A stretch of 64,000 bases of DNA from Stenotrophomonas cyclobalanopsidis (GTDB lineage: Bacteria > Pseudomonadota > Gammaproteobacteria > Xanthomonadales > Xanthomonadaceae), in contig NZ_VYKI01000004.1 in NCBI RefSeq assembly GCF_008710035.1, positions 1 to 64,000 of the forward strand, given 5' to 3'. The translations under genes and the position numbers were made by a program. The first letter of the stretch is position 1. Each line of letters opens with the position of its first letter. The notes under the pieces are model-generated. The model was not told the DNA's origin, ran no database searches, and worked only from the letters and a program-made list of their open reading frames with translations. This document shows, piece after piece, positions 20,032 to 30,615 of the stretch.

Positions 20032-22179
20032 ATGTCTGCCCGTAAAACCCTTCCTGCCGCCCTGGCCCTGGGCCTGACCCTCGCCGCAGGCGCCCATGCC
20101 GATGAAGGCATGTGGATGCCGACCCAGCTTCCGGAGCTGGCCAAGCCGCTGAAGGCGGCCGGTTTCAAGGGCAACCCGGCCGAGCTGGCCAACGTCACCG
20201 CGCCGCCGCTGAGCGCCGTGGTGCGTGCCGGCGGTGGCACCGCCTCGTTCGTTTCCGCCGACGGCCTGCTGCTGACCAACCACCACGTGGCGATGGGCGT
20301 GATCCAGTACAACAGCTCGCCCGAGCACGACCTCATCAATGGCGGCTTCATCGCCCAGGGCCGCGCTGATGAGCGCCCGGCCAATCCCGACTTCCGCGTG
20401 CTGGTCACCGTCGGCTTCGACAAGGTGACCGACCAGGTGCTGGCCCAGGCCAAGGGCAAGACCGGCCGCGCCTACTTCGACGCCGTCGATGCGGCCAGCA
20501 AGCAGATCGTGGCCGAGTGCGAGAAGGACGGCAGCGTGCGCTGCTCGGTGGCCAACATGTACTACGGCACCGATTTCTACCGCATCGCCCAGCTGGAACT
20601 GAGCGACGTGCGCCTGGTCTACGCGCCGCCGCGCGCGATCGGCAACTACGGCGATGAGATCGACAACTTCATGTGGCCGCGCCACACCGGCGATTTCACC
20701 CTGCTGCGTGCCTACGTCGGCAAGGACGGCAAGCCGGCCGCCTACAGCAAGGACAACGTGCCCTACCAGGCGCCGGCGCACCTGCAGATGTCGGTGGAAG
20801 GCCCGAAGGAAGGCGATTACGCGATGCTGGCCGGTTACCCGGGCATCACCTACCGCCACCGCACCGCCGCCGAATTCGCCGGCCAGATCGACACCGTGCT
20901 GCCGCGCCGCGTCTCGGTGTTCCAGCAGATGATCGACACCATCGAGGCGGCCACCGCCAACGATGCGCAGGCACGGACCCGCTACGCCTCGCAGCTGCAG
21001 TCGCTGAAGAACAACCGCAAGCGCGCCGCCGGTGAGCTGGAAGGCCTGCTGCGCAGCGATGCCAAGGCCCAGCGTGCGGCCGACGAGACCGCCATGCTGG
21101 CGGCTACCGACCGCACGTACCAGACCGACATCAAGGCGCTGCTGGCCAACCTGTCGCAGGGTGCGGCGGTGGGCGAGCGCGACCTGCTGCTGGACCAGAT
21201 GGCCCTGCAGACCCAGCTGCTGCGCTCGGCGCTGCTGCTGGAACGCCTGCGCATCGAATCGGCCAAGCCGGACGCGCAGCGCGAAACCGGCTACCAGCAG
21301 CGCGACCAGGCGATGATCGAAGGCGTGCTCAAGCAGGTGCAGCGCCGCTACGCACCGGAGGTCGAGAAGGCCCTGCTGGCCCGCCTGCTGACCCGCTACC
21401 AGCAGCTGCCGGACGCGCAGCGCGTGGCCGAGTTCGACACCGCCTTCGGCCGTACCCCGCAACAGCTGGCCAAGGCCCTGGACGGCCTGTACGCCGGCAC
21501 CCAGCTGGGTGACGAGGCACAGCGCCTGTCCCGCTTCGCCGCCGCCCGCGAGGGCAAGGCCCTGGCTGCCGATCCGCTGATCGCCGTGGCAGGCCCGCTG
21601 GTGGCCGCGCAGCTGCGCATCGAGAACGAGAGCAAGACCCGCGAAGGCGAGCAACTGCGCCTGCGCCCGGCCTACATGCAGGCGCTGTTCGCCTGGCGTG
21701 CCAAGCAGGGCCGCGCGGTGTACCCGGATGCCAACCGCACCCTGCGCATCAGCTACGGCAAGGTCGAAGCGCTGCACCCGCGTGACGGCGTGACCTACTC
21801 GCCGGTGACCACCGTGGCCGGCATCGTAGAGAAAAACACCAATGCCTACCCGTTCGATGCGCCCAAGCCGCTGCTGGCGGCCATCGCCAAGGGCGATTTC
21901 GGCAGCACCGCCGACCCGGCCCTGAAGACCCAGACGGTCAACTTCCTGACCAACCTGGACACCACCGGCGGCAACTCCGGCTCGCCGGTGCTCAACGCCA
22001 AGGGCGAACTGATCGGCCTGAACTTCGACAGCAACTGGGAATCGGTCAGCGCCAGCTGGTGGTTCGACCCGCGCTTCAAGCGTGCCGTGCACGTGGACAT
22101 GCGCTACCTGCGCTGGCTGCTGGCCAAGGTCTACCCGGCGCCCGAGCTGCTGAAGGAAATGGGCGTGCCGGCGGAATAA
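20032..22179 (+). CDS. S46-family dipeptidyl peptidase, DPP11-like
   Basis: A periplasmic exopeptidase of 715 aa that would release N-terminal dipeptides. The signal peptide covers about 1-23 (AHA). The trypsin-like His motif TNHH places the catalytic His at about 85, and GGNSGSP gives Ser649; the Asp lies in the segment between them. At the position that separates DPP7 (Gly) from DPP11 (Arg or Ser), the protein reads FDSNWE with Ser667. This is the DPP11-type residue reported for environmental proteobacteria and predicts preference for Asp/Glu at P1. The family call is firm and the specificity is inferred. It is a single gene flanked by SMAG elements. Confidence 0.9.
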   Translation: MSARKTLPAALALGLTLAAGAHADEGMWMPTQLPELAKPLKAAGFKGNPAELANVTAPPLSAVVRAGGGTASFVSADGLLLTNHHVAMGVIQYNSSPEHDLINGGFIAQGRADERPANPDFRVLVTVGFDKVTDQVLAQAKGKTGRAYFDAVDAASKQIVAECEKDGSVRCSVANMYYGTDFYRIAQLELSDVRLVYAPPRAIGNYGDEIDNFMWPRHTGDFTLLRAYVGKDGKPAAYSKDNVPYQAPAHLQMSVEGPKEGDYAMLAGYPGITYRHRTAAEFAGQIDTVLPRRVSVFQQMIDTIEAATANDAQARTRYASQLQSLKNNRKRAAGELEGLLRSDAKAQRAADETAMLAATDRTYQTDIKALLANLSQGAAVGERDLLLDQMALQTQLLRSALLLERLRIESAKPDAQRETGYQQRDQAMIEGVLKQVQRRYAPEVEKALLARLLTRYQQLPDAQRVAEFDTAFGRTPQQLAKALDGLYAGTQLGDEAQRLSRFAAAREGKALAADPLIAVAGPLVAAQLRIENESKTREGEQLRLRPAYMQALFAWRAKQGRAVYPDANRTLRISYGKVEALHPRDGVTYSPVTTVAGIVEKNTNAYPFDAPKPLLAAIAKGDFGSTADPALKTQTVNFLTNLDTTGGNSGSPVLNAKGELIGLNFDSNWESVSASWWFDPRFKRAVHVDMRYLRWLLAKVYPAPELLKEMGVPAE

Positions 22180-22185
22180 GAAGCC

Positions 22186-22240
22186 GGCCACGACCCACGG
22201 TCGTGGCCCGCACCGCGTAGGCCCCCACCTTGGTGGGGGT
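22186..22240. repeat. Palindromes after the peptidase gene
   Basis: 22186-22208 is a GGCCACGACC..GGTCGTGGCC palindrome 6 nt after the stop, possibly a terminator. 22217-22240 is a GTAG-start palindrome with a CCCCCACC stem (SMAG-like). Confidence 0.7.
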
Positions 22241-22314
22241 GGTTGCCCCCAACGAGCCCGTACACCTGGCCACGCCTGGCCTACACTGCAGGTTCCTCTG
22301 ACGGAAACGCGCGC

Positions 22315-25300
22315 GTGGTCTCCAGCTGGATCCTGCTGCTGGTCTCGGTTGCCTATGCCGCGCTGCTGTTCGGCGTGGCGTGGTGGGGCGACCGTCGGCC
22401 GATGTACCCCGACCGGCCGTGGCTGCGGCCCGTCGTCTACAGCCTGGCGCTGGCCGTGTACTGCTCGTCGTGGACCTTCTACGGCGCGGTAGGCACCGCG
22501 GTCCGCCACGGCGTGGGCTACCTGCCGATCTACATCGGCCCGCTGCTGATGCTGCTGTTCGGCTGGCGCATCATCGAGCGCCTGGCGCTGGTGGCGCGCA
22601 GCCAGAACGTGGTCTCCATCGCCGATTTCATCTCCTCGCGCTTCGGCCGCTCGCGGCGGCTGGCTGCGCTGGTGGCGATCATCGCCCTGATCGGCATCGT
22701 TCCGTACCTGGCGCTTCAGTACAAAGCGGTGGCGATGAGCCTGCAGGTGCTGACCGGCAACACCGGCCCGACCGGCTTCTTCACCGACCCGGCGCTGTAC
22801 GTGGCGCTGCTGATGGCCCTGTTCGCGACCCTGTTCGGTACCCGCCAGGTCGATGCCACCGAGCACCACCACGGCATGATGCTGGCCATCGCCTTCGAAT
22901 CGGTCATCAAGCTGCTGGCGATGCTGGCGGTGGGCGTGTTCGCCTACCTGTGGCTGAGCAACCGCACCGATGCGGTGGTGCAGTCGGTGCATACGCTGTT
23001 CACCGGCCTGCCGCCGGTGGGCTTCATCTCGCAGACGCTGCTCAGTTTCCTCGCCATCATCTGCCTGCCGCGGCAGTTCCACGTGGCCGTGGTCGAGTGT
23101 GGCGACGTGCGCGATGTGCGCCGCGCGCGCTGGATGTTCGGCGGCTACCTGGTGCTGATCTCGGCGATGGTGCTGCCGATCGCCACGGCCGGCGTCACCC
23201 TGTTCGGCACCGGCGGCAGCGTGGCCGATGATGCGATGGTGCTGGCCCTGCCGCTCGCCGAAGGGCGCAACGCGCTGGCGTTGATCGCCTACGTCGGCGG
23301 CTTCTCGGCGGCCACCGGCATGGTCATCGTGGCCTCGATCGCGCTGGCCACCATGGTCAGCAACGACCTGGTGATGCCGGTGCTGCTGCGCCGCAGTGGC
23401 GACCATCAGGAAGCGGCCGACATGGCCTCGCGCGTGCTGTGGATCCGCCGCATGGCGATCCTGCTGCTGGCGCTGATGGCCTACAGCTACTACCGCAGCA
23501 GCAGCAACGACAGCACCCTGGCCTCGTACGGCCTGATGGCCTTCGCTGCGGTGGCGCAGTTCGCGCCGGGCCTGATCGGCGGCCTTTACTGGCGCGGCGC
23601 AAGCCGTCGCGGCGTCGAGGCCGGCATGGTGCTGGGCTTCGCTACGTGGATATACACGCTGCTGCTGCCGGCGATGACCATGGCCGGCTGGGTGGATGCG
23701 ACGTGGGTGCGGCACGGGCCGTTCGGCGTGGAGTGGCTGCGCCCGCAGCAGCTGTTCGGCATGACCGGCTGGGACCCGCTCACTCATGGGACGTTCTGGT
23801 CGCTGCTGGTCAACATGGCCACGATGATGCTGGTCTCCGCGCGCTGGCGCCCGGGCGTGGACGAACGCCTGCGCGCCGCACCCTTCCTCGATCCCTATGC
23901 GGAGCGGCCCTCGGTGGCGGGCGGCTGGCCCGGCCATGTGCACGTGGGCGACCTGCTGGCGCTGGCCTCGCGTGTGGTCGGCGAGCGCCACGCACGGCGC
24001 TCGTTCTTTGAACAGGCGCAGTCGCTGGGGCGCGAGCTGCAGTCGACGGCGCCGGCGGACCGGCCGTGGGTGCAGTTCACCGAGCGCCTGCTGGCCGCCT
24101 CGATCGGCGCCGCGTCGGCGCGCCTGCTGCTGACCAGCCTGCTGCGTGGCTCGGGCATGGACCTGGGCGAAGTGGTGGCGGTGCTGGACGAAGCGGGACA
24201 GGAGCTGCGCTTCAACCGCGAGATCCTGTCCACCACGCTGGAAAACATCAGCGCAGGCGTCAGCGTGGTCGATCCGGACATGCGCCTGACCGCCTGGAAC
24301 CGCCGCTACCAGGACATGTTCGGTTACCCCGACGGCATGCTCTACGTGGGCCGACCCGTCGCCGACCTGATCCGCTACAACGCCGAACGCGGTGAGCTGG
24401 GCGAAGGCGATATCGAAGTGCAGATCAACCGTCGCATCGGTTACATGCGCGCCGGTTCACCGCACGTGTTCGAGCGTACGCGCAGCGACGGCAAGGTGAT
24501 CGAGATGCGCGGCCAGGCCCTGCCTGGTGGCGGTTACGTGACCAGCTACAACGACATCACCGACTACAAGCATGCGGAAAAAGCGCTGCTGGAAGCCAAC
24601 GAAACGCTGGAACAGCGCGTGGCCGAACGCTCGCACGAAGCCGAGGTCGCGCAGCAGTCGAAGACCCGCTTCCTGGCGGCGATCAGCCATGACGTGCTGC
24701 AGCCGCTGAACGCCGCGCGCCTGTTCGCCTCGGCCTTGCGTGACAGCGACCATGTGAGCGACGAACAGAAGCACCTGGCCGAACGCGTGGATGCTTCGCT
24801 GCGTGCGGCCGAGGAACTGCTCGATGGCCTGCTGGACGTCTCGCGGCTGGATGCCGGTGGCCTGCATCCGGTGATCGGCGAATTCGATGTGAGCGCGCTG
24901 ATGCGCGAACTGGCCGCGCAGTACACGCCGGTGGCGGCGGGCCGCGGCCTGCGCCTGGACCTGTTCGCGCGCACCACCTGGGTACGCAGCGACCGCCGCC
25001 TGCTGCGCCGCGTGCTGCAGAACTTCCTCGCCAATGCGCTGCGCTACACCCGCCAAGGCCGCATCGTGCTGGCCGTGCGCCAGCGTGGCGATGAAGTGGA
25101 GCTGCAGGTGTGGGATACCGGCCCGGGCATCCCCGAGCACCACATGCGACAGATCTTCGACGAATTCCATCGCTACCAGCAGCCCTTCGACTGGGGCGAG
25201 CAGGGGCTGGGCCTGGGCCTGTCGATCTGCCAGCGCATCTCGCGCCTGCTCGACCATCGCCTCAATGCGCGCAGCCGGGTCGGCAGCGGTTCGATGTTCT

Positions 25301-25761
25301 CGATCATCCTGCCGCGCGTGGCGCCGTTGCCGGGCTACAGCGAGCCGCTGCTGCCGGCCCAGGCCGCCGCACCGCCGGTGCGCAGCGATTCGCTGGCCGG
25401 CATGCGCGTGCTGTGCGTGGACAACGACGAGGAGATCCTCGACGGCATGCGCGCGCTGCTGGGCCGCTGGCAGGTGCAGGTGATCACCGCATCCACCGTG
25501 GACCAGGCGCTGGAGAAGGTGGCCGAGCAGCCGCAGGTGATGCTGGTGGACTACCACCTGCACGACCGGATGGATGGCCTGGACGCGCTGGTGGCGCTGC
25601 GCGAAGCGGCCGGCTACCCGTTGCCGGGCGCGCTGCTGACCGCCGACGGCCGCGATGAACTGAAGCGCATGGCCCGCGAGCGCGGTTATCGCGTGCTGAC
25701 CAAGCCGATCAAGCCGGCCTCGCTGCGCGCCTTCCTTGGTGCGCTGCGCGACGCGAGGTAA
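22315..25761 (+). CDS. crbS: CrbS/MxtR-like transporter-sensor hybrid histidine kinase
   Basis: A 1148-aa fusion of a sodium:solute-symporter-like domain (about 12 membrane segments, residues 1-510) to a PAS domain (about 640-750), a HisKA domain with phospho-acceptor His792 (AAISHDVLQPLN), an HATPase domain (N-box NFLANALRYT, DTGPGIPE) and a C-terminal receiver with Asp1079 (MLVDYHLHD). This is the architecture of CrbS/MxtR, which with the LuxR-type CrbR/ErdR activates acetyl-CoA synthetase and acetate use. Both the regulator and acs are encoded 2-3 kb downstream. The GTG start at 22315 has GGAAAC upstream; an in-frame ATG at 22243 would begin next to a REP palindrome and add 24 non-conserved residues. 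The sensed ligand is not known. Confidence 0.88.
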   Translation: MVSSWILLLVSVAYAALLFGVAWWGDRRPMYPDRPWLRPVVYSLALAVYCSSWTFYGAVGTAVRHGVGYLPIYIGPLLMLLFGWRIIERLALVARSQNVVSIADFISSRFGRSRRLAALVAIIALIGIVPYLALQYKAVAMSLQVLTGNTGPTGFFTDPALYVALLMALFATLFGTRQVDATEHHHGMMLAIAFESVIKLLAMLAVGVFAYLWLSNRTDAVVQSVHTLFTGLPPVGFISQTLLSFLAIICLPRQFHVAVVECGDVRDVRRARWMFGGYLVLISAMVLPIATAGVTLFGTGGSVADDAMVLALPLAEGRNALALIAYVGGFSAATGMVIVASIALATMVSNDLVMPVLLRRSGDHQEAADMASRVLWIRRMAILLLALMAYSYYRSSSNDSTLASYGLMAFAAVAQFAPGLIGGLYWRGASRRGVEAGMVLGFATWIYTLLLPAMTMAGWVDATWVRHGPFGVEWLRPQQLFGMTGWDPLTHGTFWSLLVNMATMMLVSARWRPGVDERLRAAPFLDPYAERPSVAGGWPGHVHVGDLLALASRVVGERHARRSFFEQAQSLGRELQSTAPADRPWVQFTERLLAASIGAASARLLLTSLLRGSGMDLGEVVAVLDEAGQELRFNREILSTTLENISAGVSVVDPDMRLTAWNRRYQDMFGYPDGMLYVGRPVADLIRYNAERGELGEGDIEVQINRRIGYMRAGSPHVFERTRSDGKVIEMRGQALPGGGYVTSYNDITDYKHAEKALLEANETLEQRVAERSHEAEVAQQSKTRFLAAISHDVLQPLNAARLFASALRDSDHVSDEQKHLAERVDASLRAAEELLDGLLDVSRLDAGGLHPVIGEFDVSALMRELAAQYTPVAAGRGLRLDLFARTTWVRSDRRLLRRVLQNFLANALRYTRQGRIVLAVRQRGDEVELQVWDTGPGIPEHHMRQIFDEFHRYQQPFDWGEQGLGLGLSICQRISRLLDHRLNARSRVGSGSMFSIILPRVAPLPGYSEPLLPAQAAAPPVRSDSLAGMRVLCVDNDEEILDGMRALLGRWQVQVITASTVDQALEKVAEQPQVMLVDYHLHDRMDGLDALVALREAAGYPLPGALLTADGRDELKRMARERGYRVLTKPIKPASLRAFLGALRDAR

Positions 25762-25782
25762 CGCGGGGCCACGAAGCCCCTT

Positions 25783-25806
25783 GTAGAGCCGAGCCCATGC
25801 TCGGCT
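25783..25806 (+). repeat. Single SMAG (GCCGAGC type) after crbS
   Basis: GTAGAGCCGAGCCCATGCTCGGCT follows a GGGGC/GCCCC hairpin (25765-25780) that may end crbS transcription. Confidence 0.85.
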
Positions 25807-25924
25807 GGATCACGCCGAGCACCTGCAGTTTTCGCGGCAATATAGCCTTCGCTATACAAACCAGCCCTGCCTGCGCGTTTGCTTGGAACAGCGCCACGCG
25901 CGGATCGCGATGCTAAGCTTCGCG

Positions 25925-26030
25925 TCCCCTTGGGGAGTAGCCGGATTCCTTCGCAGGAATCGTCCACGTCAACATACTCGGCCAGTGCGCCGTGGCGTGG
26001 ACAACCATGATGGTTGGCGAGACCAGCGGC
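25925..26030 (+). ncRNA. yybP-ykoY manganese riboswitch upstream of mntP
   Basis: The three hallmark conserved blocks of the Mn2+-sensing yybP-ykoY aptamer occur in order: GGGGAGTAGCC (25932-25942), GTCAACATACTCGG (25968-25981) and GCGAGACC (26017-26024), each next to helical segments. It lies 75 nt before mntP, a known target of this riboswitch in related bacteria. The 26031-26104 interval is GC-rich and probably forms the expression platform, but no clear terminator T-run is seen, so control may be translational. Aptamer borders are approximate. Confidence 0.88.
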
Positions 26031-26104
26031 CCGCGCGCGCAACGTCAGGTTGGGCGCGAGCGCGAGCCGTGCGTCCGTCTTTGCCCGACCTTCAGCAGCC
26101 GCCA

Positions 26105-26680
26105 ATGTCTCCTGTTTCGATCCTCCTGATCGGCTTCGCCATGTCCACCGATGCCTTCGCTGCCGCGATCGGCAAGGGTGCGGCCATGCGCAAGCCGGTA
26201 TTCCGCGATGCACTGCGCGCCGGCATCATCTTCGGCGTCATCGAGGCGATCACGCCCATCATCGGCTGGCTGCTCGGCCGCGCCGCCCTGCAGTACGTGG
26301 AGGCCTTCGACCACTGGATCGCGTTCGGCCTGCTGGTCGCGCTGGGCATGCACATGATCATCAACGGCATACGCCCGGACAGCGGCGAAGAGGACGAAGA
26401 TCCCTCGCAGCACCACAGCTTCTGGAAGCTGGCACTGACCGGCTTCGCCACCAGCATCGACGCGATGGCCGTGGGCATCGGCCTGGCCTTCATGGACGTG
26501 CACATCGGGGTGATGGCTGCGGTCATCGGCCTGTGCACGCTGACCATGGTTACCGCCGGCATCATGCTCGGCCGCGTGCTGGGTGGCATGGTCGGCAAGC
26601 GCGCCGAGATCATCGGCGGCGTGATCCTGGTCATCATCGGTTCGACGATCCTGTACGAACACCTGCACGGCGTGGCGTAA
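26105..26680 (+). CDS. mntP: Manganese efflux pump MntP
   Basis: A 191-aa inner-membrane Mn2+ exporter (DUF204/MntP family) that protects from manganese toxicity. It has six membrane segments in two repeated halves, each with the acidic signature: [16 protein letters not shown] in the first half and [17 protein letters not shown] in the second. The central loop is acidic ([12 protein letters not shown]). The start MSPVSILL at 26105 puts the first motif in helix 1 as usual. The upstream riboswitch indicates Mn2+-induced expression. It stands between crbS and the RAYT gene without an obvious operon link. Confidence 0.95.
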   Translation: MSPVSILLIGFAMSTDAFAAAIGKGAAMRKPVFRDALRAGIIFGVIEAITPIIGWLLGRAALQYVEAFDHWIAFGLLVALGMHMIINGIRPDSGEEDEDPSQHHSFWKLALTGFATSIDAMAVGIGLAFMDVHIGVMAAVIGLCTLTMVTAGIMLGRVLGGMVGKRAEIIGGVILVIIGSTILYEHLHGVA

Positions 26681-26691
26681 CACATGAAGCT

Positions 26692-26770
26692 GTAGAGCCG
26701 AGCCTGCGCTCGGCTCACGCGCCTAGCGCGGGCTCAAGGCAAACGCAGCCGAGCATGGGCTCGGCTCTAC
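26692..26770. repeat. Inverted SMAG pair flanking the RAYT gene on its 5' side
   Basis: GTAGAGCCGAGCCTGCGCTCGG at 26692 pairs with the mirrored GCCGAGC element ending CTAC at 26770. The spacer carries an imperfect CGCGC..GCGCG segment. The same stem type flanks the RAYT gene downstream. Confidence 0.9.
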
Positions 26771-26845
26771 AGCGGGGCATCGGCCGACAGGCGATGCGGT
26801 GTTGCACCGATGGAGAGCCCGTCGTTCGCAGCATAGTCTTCTGGC

Positions 26846-27301
26846 ATGTCCAGCCCCGCACTCCGTATTGGCCGGTGGTCGCAGACCGGCAATGTCTATG
26901 CGTTAACCGCTGTGACATACGCGCGTCGACGCTGGTTCGACGATGAAGCCAACGTCGACCTGCTGATCGAGGCACTCCGTACGGTAGAACGAACAGGGCG
27001 GACGTGCTCCCTGGCGTGGGTGATCATGCCGGACCATCTTCATTGGTTGATCGAACTGCGACGCGGAACGCTCGCCGGGTGCATGCAGATCCTCAAGTCC
27101 CGAAGCGGACGGGCCATTGCCAGGCAGGTGGAGGCCAACGCGCCGATCTGGCAGCCGGGCTACTACGACCACGCGCTGCGCAGCGATGAATGCCTGCGCA
27201 CGCAGGCGATGTACATTGCGGCCAATCCGGTTCGTGCCGGTCTGGCTACGTGTCTTGGTGAGTATCCCCATGCCTGGAGCAGATGGCCTCTGCGGGAGTA
27301 G
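26846..27301 (+). CDS. REP-associated tyrosine transposase (RAYT, Y1/IS200-like)
   Basis: A 151-aa single-strand HUH endonuclease of the Y1 transposase superfamily. The HUH motif reads MPDHLHWLIE (His64, His66), and the likely catalytic Tyr is 106 or 107 in QPGYYDHALR. C-terminal AANPVRAGL is also characteristic. It is a domesticated, chromosomal type of transposase thought to nick and spread REP palindromes. It is bracketed by GCCGAGC-type SMAG elements on both sides (26692-26770 and 27315-27600), so it is probably their cognate enzyme. The frame is intact. CATAGT ends 8 nt before the ATG and no Shine-Dalgarno is evident. Confidence 0.92.
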   Translation: MSSPALRIGRWSQTGNVYALTAVTYARRRWFDDEANVDLLIEALRTVERTGRTCSLAWVIMPDHLHWLIELRRGTLAGCMQILKSRSGRAIARQVEANAPIWQPGYYDHALRSDECLRTQAMYIAANPVRAGLATCLGEYPHAWSRWPLRE

Positions 27302-27314
27302 CGCGGATTTCGGC

Positions 27315-27600
27315 GAACGCAGCCGAGCATGGGCTCGGCTCACGCGCGTAGCGCGGATTTTGGCGAACCGCAGCCGAGCATGGGCTCGGCTCTACAAAGG
27401 CAGATGGCGCGGAGTCCTGTAGAGCCGAGCCTGCGCTCGGCACACGCGCGCAGCGCGGTCTTTGGCGAACCGCAGCCGAGCATGGGCTCGGCTCTACAAA
27501 GGCAGATGGCGCGGAGTCCTGTAGAGCCGAGCCTGCGCTCGGCTCACGCGCGTAGCGCGGATATTGGCGAACAGCAGCCGAGCATGGGCTGGGTTCTACA
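27315..27600. repeat. Tandem SMAG-dimer array (102-bp period) downstream of RAYT
   Basis: The 308 nt between RAYT and crbR contain no gene. A 102-bp unit, made of an inverted pair of GCCGAGC SMAGs with fixed linkers (AAAGGCAGATGGCGCGGAGT and a CACGCGCGTAGCGCGG-like spacer), starts at 27361 and 27463 and begins a third time at 27565. A partial unit precedes it from about 27315. Copies differ at few positions. The array forms a REPtron with the adjacent transposase. Confidence 0.92.
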
Positions 27601-27609
27601 ACGCAAGGT

Positions 27610-28275
27610 TCAGTCTTCTTCCGGCGGCAGCACGATGGCGTCGTCGTCGATCGCCAGCTTGCCGGCCATCAGCACGGCTTGGGTGCGGTTGGTCACGCCG
27701 AGCTTGCGCAGGATGGCGGTGACGTGGGCCTTGATCGTGGCCTCGGACACGTTGAGGTCGTAGGCGATCTGCTTGTTCAAGCGGCCGGCACCGAGCATCT
27801 GCAGCACGCGGAACTGCTGCGGGGTCAGTTCGCGCAGGCGCTGACCGACTTCGCGTTCCTCGCTGCCGGTGGGCGGCACGTTGTGCGCTTCCGGCGGTGC
27901 CCAGGTCTCGCCATCGAGGATGGTGCCCAGCGCGTGGCCGATTGTGTCCGAGTCGGCCGACTTGGGAATGAAACCCAGTGCGCCGTGATCGAGCGCGCGG
28001 CGCATCACCGTCGCTTCTTCGCGTGCGGACACCACCACCACCGGCAGGTGCGGGTGCAGCGAGCGCATGTGCACCAGCGCGTTGAAGCCCTGCGCGCCGG
28101 GCATGTTGAGGTCCATCAGGACCAGGTCGGCGTCGTTGTGCTGGTCGGCCAGCGCGTACAGCGCTTCCACGCTGTCAGCCTCGAACAGCTGCACGCCCGG
28201 GATGACCCGCTGTACGGCCCCACGCAGGGCTTCGCGGAACAACGGGTGGTCATCGGCAATCAGGAGGGTGGTCAT
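27610..28275 (-). CDS. crbR: CrbR/ErdR-like LuxR-family response regulator
   Basis: A 221-aa NarL/LuxR-type response regulator. The receiver has the acidic pair DD at 8-9, phospho-acceptor Asp55 (VLMDLNMPG) and a conserved Lys (FIPKSAD). The C-terminal LuxR HTH spans about 145-205 (LTPQQFRVLQML ... NKQIAYDLNVSEATIKAHV). It lies just downstream of acs on the same strand and near the CrbS-like kinase, which identifies it as the CrbR/ErdR/AgmR-type activator of acs. GGAG precedes the ATG. Regulation of acs by it is inferred from the known system, not seen directly. Confidence 0.88.
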   Translation of the reverse strand: MTTLLIADDHPLFREALRGAVQRVIPGVQLFEADSVEALYALADQHNDADLVLMDLNMPGAQGFNALVHMRSLHPHLPVVVVSAREEATVMRRALDHGALGFIPKSADSDTIGHALGTILDGETWAPPEAHNVPPTGSEEREVGQRLRELTPQQFRVLQMLGAGRLNKQIAYDLNVSEATIKAHVTAILRKLGVTNRTQAVLMAGKLAIDDDAIVLPPEED

Positions 28276-28306
28276 GGTCGGGGGGAACCGTGGGGGAAAA
28301 CAGTGC

Positions 28307-28404
28307 GGGGTCAGATCACCTCCGTCAGGAAAGGGCTCTGACCCCTTGGCGGCCGGAGTTCACTGGGGTCAGAGCCCTTTCCTGACGGAAAGGGATCCGA
28401 CCCC
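28307..28404. repeat. Inverted pair of 39-40 nt palindromes, non-SMAG family
   Basis: Unit 1 (28307-28345) begins GGGGTCAGAT and ends GGGCTCTGACCCC. Unit 2 (28365-28404) begins GGGGTCAGAGCCCTTTCC and ends GATCCGACCCC. Each folds on itself, and the two are also inverted relative to each other. A third copy of the family is at 63211-63249. They lie between crbR and acs, and could also end acs transcription. Confidence 0.85.
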
Positions 28405-28427
28405 GAGACCTCTGCCCGGGTAGTACA

Positions 28428-30371
<1,944 letters not shown>

Positions 30372-30615
30372 GGCACCCTCACTTGCACGTTGACTTTGTA
30401 TGTGCGGTCGCAGCATCGCAACGACCCTCCGCCACCAGTTTGCCCCATCCACCCCCGGTCGCGTCACCACGGCGCTTAGACCATGGTCGAAAGTCGGCGC
30501 CCTGCAGGCCCGGGTTCGACCAATGGCGAATACCGCTATACATAAACGCCCCGCAGTCTCGGCTCGACCGTGCCCCACGCGCGGCATCACCTTGCCACTT
30601 GGGAGAGAGGGCAAC

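Noticed and set aside
23077..23090. parS-like GTTCCACGTGG half-site
   Set aside because: Only the left part matches the palindrome and it lies within the coding sequence of crbS. No full parS was found near parAB.
19720..23991. 1423-codon open frame on the minus strand
   Set aside because: It lies antisense to tamB, the S46 peptidase and crbS, which have clear family motifs. Its composition (Gln/His/Arg-rich, low complexity) is typical of a shadow frame in high-GC DNA.
27315..27600. CRISPR array reading of the regularly spaced repeats after RAYT
   Set aside because: The spacing is regular but the spacers are the same sequence in each unit, the repeats are REP palindromes, and no cas gene is present.
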